NCBI RefSeq assembly: GCF_003094615.1
Contig: NZ_QDKO01000043.1
Span: forward strand, 62,001 to 126,000
Reading direction: 5' to 3'
Length of the DNA: 64,000 nucleotides
Source: Caulobacter radicis
GTDB lineage: Bacteria; Pseudomonadota; Alphaproteobacteria; Caulobacterales; Caulobacteraceae
Both the position numbers and the translations under genes were made by a program. Below are positions 59,157 to 64,000 of this stretch, in pieces; the stretch's first letter is position 1, and each line of letters starts with the position of its first letter. The notes under the pieces are model-generated. The model searched no databases, was not told where the DNA came from, and saw only the letters and a program-made list of their open reading frames with translations.

Positions 59157-61334
59157 ATGCGCTCGATGTATTGGCTGCTTCTCATGTCCGCCTTGCCTGC
59201 CGACGCGCCGCAGGCCGCCGCCGCGGCAAGCGCCGCGGTCGAGGAGGGCGACGACGCGGCCGTCCGGCTGTCCGGCGTCGAGGTGCAGGCTAGGCGTGGC
59301 GCGGCCAAGACGCCGCCCGAGACCGAACTCTCCCCCGACGACATCGAGGCCCTCGGCGCCTACGACATAGGCGAGGCGCTGGACCGCATCAGCTCGGCCT
59401 ACGGCATGACCGACCCGCCCGTGGTGATCGTCAACGGCCGCCGGGTGCAGAACGCCGGCGACTACATGACCTTTCCGCCCGACGCCCTTTCGCGGGTGGA
59501 GCTGTTGCCGGAGCAGGCCGCGGGGCTCTATGGCGCCGATCCGGGCCGCCGGGTGGTCAACATCGTCCTCAAGCGCAAGTTCCAGAGTCGCGACGGCCAG
59601 GCGGTGCTGGCCCGTCCGACGGCCGGGGGGCGCTCGACGCTGATGCTCGACGCCCGCCGCTCCGCGATCGCCAACGAGAACACCAGCCAGTTGGGCGGCC
59701 GGCTTACCCAGAACACCTCGCTGCGCGCCGACGAGCGCCCAGACTATCTGCGCGACCATCCCGACGCGCGGGGCGCCACGCTCAAGCCCGAGAGCACATC
59801 GGTGACGGCCAACATGTCGGTCAACCGCCGGCTGGGAGAGTGGCAGGGCGCGTTCAGCGCCAGCGCCCGGGCCCAGCGCGACGACTCCGTCTCGCGGCGC
59901 GAGGACGCGTTGGCCCGCCTGCGGGGCCAACAGCGCGGCCTCACCGTGAGCGCCGGCGCCAACGGCGAGCTCAAGGGCTGGTCGGTTCGGGCCGGCCTGG
60001 ACGGTCAGCTCTCCCGGGGCAGCCAGGAAGGACTGACCGATCTGAAGTCGGACAACCGGATCATCGCCCTCAACCTGTCGGCCGACCGCCCCCTTCTGAC
60101 CCTGCCCGCCGGTCGGCTGACGATGGACCTCGGCGGCCGCGTCTCGCGCGCCAGTTCCTCCTCCACCCTCGCTGGAACGACCACCGAGCGCACGGTCGAC
60201 AGCGCCGACGTGCGCGGCGGATTGTCGATCCCTCTGCTGCGCGCCCCGCAGGCGGGCGAGGAGGTCGGTCCGGTCAATCTTGGCAGCGCCTCCCTGAACC
60301 TCAGCGGCAGCCTGCGCCGGCAGACCGGGTCAGGCGGGGGAGGGGGTGTGACCGGCGCCCTGTCGTGGGCGCCGGTCAAGGTCTTGAGGCTGAACGGCTC
60401 CTGGGCGCGGTCCTACGACGCGCCGTCAGACCAGCAACTGTTCGACGCGCCCTTCTACGGCGAGCCCGTCGTGGTGTTCGATTTCGTCACCGGTCAATCC
60501 GTCGAGGTCCTGCCGCTCTACGGCGGCAATCCCGCCCTGAAGGGACAGACCACCGAGCGGATCGCCGTGAGCCTCACGGTCGGCCCGGTCACGCCCTGGC
60601 GTCTGGCGGGGAACGTCAACTACCGCACCTCCGACAGCCGCGACGGCATCGGCGGCCTGCCGGCCGTGACCCCGACGCTGGAGGCGGCCTTTCCCGAACG
60701 GTTCCAGCGGGACGCCGATGGGCGACTGATCGGCATCGACCAGCGCTCGATAAACCTGCTCTCATCGCGATCGGACACCCTGGCGTCGGGCCTGACCTTC
60801 AATCTTCCTTTCGGCGGCAAGACGGCGTCGCCGGCCGCCACGACTCTCAGGGCGTCGCTGAACCACACGCTGCAACTGAAGAAGGTCACTGTCATCCGCG
60901 CGGGCTATCCCGTCATGGACCACCTGGCGGGCGACGGCGGCGGATCGCCGCGCAACGAGGTCTCGGCCACCCTCGACGCCCGCCGCGACAAATGGACGCT
61001 GAACGCCAGCGCGCGGTGGCGGCAGGGCTATCGCACCCGTCGCGACACCGGCGCCGATGGCCCGAGCGACCTTCTGGTCTCCGACCTCGCCAGGATCGAC
61101 CTGAAACTGGGCTACACGTTCGCCGCGCCGGCGGGAAAACCGGCCGCTGCCGCCGAGCCCGGCGCGTCCGCGTCGCGTATTTCCGGACTGCGCCTGGGGC
61201 TGGAAATCGAGAACCTGCTGGACGCCCGCCTCCAGGCCAGGCTCGGCGATGGTCGCCTTGCGCCGGGCTACGGCCGCGACGACCAGGACGCCATCGGAAG
61301 GGTCGTCAGGGTCACCTTGCGTGGTCGCTTCTGA
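59157..61334 (+). CDS. TonB-receptor-like outer-membrane protein, divergent
   Basis: The 725-residue protein has a short export signal (YWLLLMSALPADA). A plug-like domain follows: LSPDDIEALGAYDIGEALDR, VVIVNGRRVQNAGDYM, SRVELLPEQAAGLYGADPGR and VVNIVLKR. The rest is a beta-barrel with many Arg/Ser strands ending RVTLRGRF. The classic TonB box is not obvious (VRLSGVEVQA is the nearest). Plug motifs suggest a receptor, but the barrel is shorter and more divergent than the other two here. Two starts nine bases apart (59157, 59166) are possible. Confidence 0.75.
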   Translation: MRSMYWLLLMSALPADAPQAAAAASAAVEEGDDAAVRLSGVEVQARRGAAKTPPETELSPDDIEALGAYDIGEALDRISSAYGMTDPPVVIVNGRRVQNAGDYMTFPPDALSRVELLPEQAAGLYGADPGRRVVNIVLKRKFQSRDGQAVLARPTAGGRSTLMLDARRSAIANENTSQLGGRLTQNTSLRADERPDYLRDHPDARGATLKPESTSVTANMSVNRRLGEWQGAFSASARAQRDDSVSRREDALARLRGQQRGLTVSAGANGELKGWSVRAGLDGQLSRGSQEGLTDLKSDNRIIALNLSADRPLLTLPAGRLTMDLGGRVSRASSSSTLAGTTTERTVDSADVRGGLSIPLLRAPQAGEEVGPVNLGSASLNLSGSLRRQTGSGGGGGVTGALSWAPVKVLRLNGSWARSYDAPSDQQLFDAPFYGEPVVVFDFVTGQSVEVLPLYGGNPALKGQTTERIAVSLTVGPVTPWRLAGNVNYRTSDSRDGIGGLPAVTPTLEAAFPERFQRDADGRLIGIDQRSINLLSSRSDTLASGLTFNLPFGGKTASPAATTLRASLNHTLQLKKVTVIRAGYPVMDHLAGDGGGSPRNEVSATLDARRDKWTLNASARWRQGYRTRRDTGADGPSDLLVSDLARIDLKLGYTFAAPAGKPAAAAEPGASASRISGLRLGLEIENLLDARLQARLGDGRLAPGYGRDDQDAIGRVVRVTLRGRF

Positions 61335-61752
61335 TAGCGGCGAGTTTTCAGAACTCTCCACCCTTGCGAAAGTATAGTGCATCCTGGCGACTGACTTCGT
61401 AGCGCGCAATTGTGGCCGCCATTGAAGCATTCACCATAATGCATTCTGCATGACGACTTGTCATTGCTAAGGCTGGATGATTGACGCAAAGCTGAACTAG
61501 GCAGATCGCTAGCCGCTGTTTCGCTTCGCGTAGGCGCCTCGCGCTCCATGAAAATCTTTGATCGGCGGCGGGAAGGGCGAAAAGCCACGTCCCGACTGGC
61601 GGCCACGAACTTCACGGATCTCCGCGCACGCCTCCGACGCCGACCCTGGACCCGGCATCCGTCTCCCCCGTCGACGTTGTGATCGAGGCTTTCGTTTTGG
61701 ATCGCGCGGACGAGCCCAGAGGGCATGCGCGCGGAGCGCTCGGGAGCAAGTC
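61335..61752 (+). other. Intergenic region before the repeat-protein gene
   Basis: These 418 bases contain no convincing gene. The part from 61400 to 61510 is AT-richer (CCATAATGCATTCTGCATGA) and probably holds the promoter of the following large gene. A good ribosome binding site (GGGAG, seven bases before the ATG) stands at the right end. Confidence 0.45.
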
Positions 61753-64000
61753 ATGGCCGACATCGACATCACCGCACCAGGCAGTTCGACGACCGTAAAC
61801 GGCGTGATCATCACACGCGGCGACGCGATCGGTTCGGGCACCGGCAATTACGACCCGTTCCTCGCCATGGGCGACAATGACGGCAACGAGAACGGCTTCA
61901 ACACCGACGCCAACGGCGTGCTGAACACCAACGCGGCCAAGACCAGCAGCCTGACCTTCAACCAGATCCCCATCCGGGTGATCGACGGCGTGCAGTACCT
62001 CGAGTTCCGGCTGGATCTGAACGAGACCAACGAGAACCCGCTCACCGCGCTGAACGCGATGAAGATCTACTACTCGTCGGCTCCTGCGGTGGGCGCGGAC
62101 TATGTCGCCGGCACCCAGGAGCTGGACGCCGACTTCACCAAGGTCTTCGACCTCGACGCCGGCGGCGACAGGACGCTGCTGATGGACGCCCACTCGTCGG
62201 GCAGCGGCAATGACGACTATGTCTTCTACGTGCCGGTCTCGCTGTTCGGCGCCGCCGACCTGAGCACCGCCTACATCACGATGTACGCCGAGTTCGGGCG
62301 GCCGGGCACGGCCTACGGCGCCGACGACGGCTTCGAGGAGTTCAATACCGAAAAGGCCGCCATCATCAGCGGCGTGAAGTTCCTCGACACCGACGGCGAC
62401 GGGGTCAAGGACGCCGGCGAGACGGGCCTCGGTGGCTGGACGATCTTCGTCGACGAGAACAAGAACGGCGTGCTCGACTCCGGCGAGCGCTCGACGGTCA
62501 CCAAGGCCGACGGCTCCTTCACGATCGGCGGCCTGCCGCTGTCGCTCGGCACGGTGCAGGTCGACGAGGTGCTGCAGGAAGGCTGGACCCAGACCACGGG
62601 CGCCTTCGAGACGGTCACTCTTGCCGAGGCCATCACCTACAACGTGCAGATCGGCAACCAGCCGATCCCGCCTCAGGTCGACGTGATCAAGACGGCCGGC
62701 ACGCGCACCGATGGTGACGGCAACGGCGATGACGCCGGCGACACCCAGGTGTTCAACTTCACGGTCACCAACACCGGCACGATCAAGCTGCTGAACGTCA
62801 CCCTGATGGATGACAACGGCACGCCTGGAAACACCGCCGACGACATCCCGATCACCCTGGCCGGCCTGACCGACCAGGACGGCGACGGCCAGGCCGACGA
62901 CCTCGCGGTCGGAGCCTCGGCCACGGGCAGCCTGCTGCACATGTTCAGCCAGGCCGAGATCGAGGCCGGCGGCTACACCAACACCGGCACGGCCACGGGC
63001 GTGTCAGCCAGCGGCCTGACGGCGTCGGACACCGACCCCGAAAGCGTGACCCTGACCCGCAATCCGGCGCTAAACATCACCAAGGACGCCAGTGTTCCAG
63101 GCGGCACGGCGGATGCGGCCGGCGAGCAGATCAGCTACACCATCAGCGTCGCCAACACCGGCAACGTGATGCTGGACGGCGTCTCCGTCACCGACCCCTA
63201 TGCCGACGCCGGATCCCTGGTCCGCGGCGCCGACACGGTTGGCGACAACGACGCCCTGCTGGAAGTGGGCGAGGTGTGGAGCTACACCGCCAAGCACACC
63301 GTCACGCAAGGCGAGATCGACTCCAACGGCGACGGCAACGGCGCCCTGGAGAACACGGCCACGGCCGACTCCAACCAGACCGGGCCGGACACCGACGACG
63401 CCAGCGTGCCCGTCGATCGCCGCCCGAGCCTGAACATCACCAAGGACGCCACCGTCCCGGGAGGAACCGCGGACGCGGCCGGAGAACAGATCAGCTACGT
63501 CATCACCGTGGCCAACACCGGCAACACGACGCTGGACGGCGTGACGGTGACGGACCCCTATGCCGACGCCGGCTCGATCGTCCGAGGCGCCGACGTGGTG
63601 GGCGACAATGACGGCCTGCTGGAGGTCGGTGAAACCTGGGGCTACACGGCCAAGCATACGGTCACGCAAGGCGAGATCGACTCCAACGGCGACGGCAACG
63701 GCGCCCTGGAAAACACCGCCACCGCCGACTCCAACCAGACCGGGCCCGACACCGACGACGCCAGCGTGCCCGTCGATCGCCGGCCCAGCCTGAACATCGT
63801 CAAGGATGCGACGGTGCCCGGCGGCACGGCCGATGCGGCTGGCGAACTGATCAGCTACACGATCAGCGTCACCAACACCGGCAACACCACGCTGGACGGC
63901 GTGACGGTGACCGACCCCTATGCCGACGCCGGATCCCTGGTCCGCGGCGCCGACATCAGCGGCGACAACGACGGCCTGCTCGAAGTGGGCGAGGTGTGGG
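61753..64000 (+). CDS. Large repetitive secreted/surface protein (SdrD-B and DUF11-like), 3' end outside
   Basis: About 749 codons are visible; the frame is still open at the window end. No signal peptide is present (MADIDITAPGSSTTVNGVII), as in proteins exported by type I secretion with a C-terminal signal. Order: N-terminal beta-domain (1-200); SdrD B-like module with calcium-type loops (DTDGDGVKDAGETGLGGW, about 205-285); DUF11/conserved-repeat-like modules (VDVIKTAGTRTDGDGNGDDA at ~312); then 120-residue tandem repeats from residue 440. Such proteins form surface layers, adhesins or biofilm matrix. The start has GGGAG upstream. Confidence 0.85.
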   Translation, partial: MADIDITAPGSSTTVNGVIITRGDAIGSGTGNYDPFLAMGDNDGNENGFNTDANGVLNTNAAKTSSLTFNQIPIRVIDGVQYLEFRLDLNETNENPLTALNAMKIYYSSAPAVGADYVAGTQELDADFTKVFDLDAGGDRTLLMDAHSSGSGNDDYVFYVPVSLFGAADLSTAYITMYAEFGRPGTAYGADDGFEEFNTEKAAIISGVKFLDTDGDGVKDAGETGLGGWTIFVDENKNGVLDSGERSTVTKADGSFTIGGLPLSLGTVQVDEVLQEGWTQTTGAFETVTLAEAITYNVQIGNQPIPPQVDVIKTAGTRTDGDGNGDDAGDTQVFNFTVTNTGTIKLLNVTLMDDNGTPGNTADDIPITLAGLTDQDGDGQADDLAVGASATGSLLHMFSQAEIEAGGYTNTGTATGVSASGLTASDTDPESVTLTRNPALNITKDASVPGGTADAAGEQISYTISVANTGNVMLDGVSVTDPYADAGSLVRGADTVGDNDALLEVGEVWSYTAKHTVTQGEIDSNGDGNGALENTATADSNQTGPDTDDASVPVDRRPSLNITKDATVPGGTADAAGEQISYVITVANTGNTTLDGVTVTDPYADAGSIVRGADVVGDNDGLLEVGETWGYTAKHTVTQGEIDSNGDGNGALENTATADSNQTGPDTDDASVPVDRRPSLNIVKDATVPGGTADAAGELISYTISVTNTGNTTLDGVTVTDPYADAGSLVRGADISGDNDGLLEVGEVW
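63070..64000 (+). repeat. Tandem 360-bp repeats inside the surface-protein gene
   Basis: Copies start at 63070, 63430 and 63790 (the third cut by the window edge), each encoding 120 residues beginning LNITKDA or LNIVKDA with VPGGTADAAGE and VTDPYADAGS. Copies are very similar at DNA level (for example the block GTCACGCAAGGCGAGATCGA in each full copy), which points to recent duplication or gene conversion. Confidence 0.92.

Noticed and set aside
63070..64000. Regular repeats as a CRISPR array
   Set aside because: The 360-bp units are in-frame coding repeats of a surface protein, not short repeats with unique spacers.

Overview
The window is about 64 kb of very GC-rich, densely coding DNA that looks like the chromosome of a free-living, aerobic alphaproteobacterium of the Caulobacter/Phenylobacterium type. 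The reasons are the gene families (MucR regulator, RegB/RegA-type redox pair, several large TonB-dependent receptors, many acyl-CoA dehydrogenases, CzcCBA metal efflux), the frequent ATGA/GTGA start-stop overlaps, and several GC-rich palindromic repeats of the kind common in that group. I saw no rRNA, tRNA, CRISPR array, phage block or insertion sequence. Both ends of the window cut genes: a pectinesterase at base 1 and a large repeat protein at base 64000. All calls are by eye; no database search was run.

Layout. 0-5 kb: pectinesterase (partial), two small membrane proteins, a dicarboxylate/amino-acid symporter converging on an AraC regulator, a secreted retropepsin-like protease, a DUF1289 protein. 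5-9.1 kb: a divergent CobT-like protein and a pair of acyl-CoA dehydrogenases resembling the large and small subunits of the pimeloyl-CoA type, separated by a DUF559 nuclease gene framed by 46-47 bp inverted repeats. 9.1-14.4 kb: small secreted proteins, a LOG-family protein, a lipoprotein overlapping an Atm1-type ABC exporter, glyoxalase I. 14.4-17.1 kb: a MucR homologue without its zinc ligands, then a carbonic anhydrase-SulP anion transporter operon (read leftwards). 17.1-18.2 kb: a repeat-rich stretch without a gene. 18.2-21.5 kb: an OmpR-type two-component pair and two secreted proteins.

21.6-26.3 kb: a LuxR-type regulator, an acyl-CoA dehydrogenase and a TonB-dependent receptor. A near-identical 22-bp palindromic site lies in front of both the dehydrogenase (shared with luxR) and the receptor, so these three probably form one small regulon. 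26.6-33.1 kb: a CzcCBA heavy-metal efflux operon headed by a histidine-rich protein.

33.2-48.9 kb is the most interesting block. A TetR regulator diverges from a long same-strand run: Coq4-like protein, DUF2147 protein, FadE, two-domain FabG, MaoC dehydratase, thiolase and acyl-CoA ligase. The FadE-FabG-MaoC-thiolase order mirrors the mycobacterial fadE5-fabG4-htdX-fadA2 locus. It is followed by a bile-acid-symporter-family transporter plus a FAD-binding dehydrogenase, divergent from a TonB receptor. The TetR promoter region and this second divergent promoter share a TTTACA-like palindrome. I infer a system for taking up and degrading a hydrophobic lipid or steroid-like substrate.

49-52.1 kb: two tandem PraB-like secreted proteins, a DUF2147 protein and an MHS-type transporter. 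52.4-59.1 kb: a bo3-type quinol oxidase operon (cyoABCD) running without a break into SURF1 and the RegB/RegA redox two-component pair. 59.2-64 kb: a divergent TonB-receptor-like protein and the start of a large secreted or surface protein with 120-residue tandem repeats.
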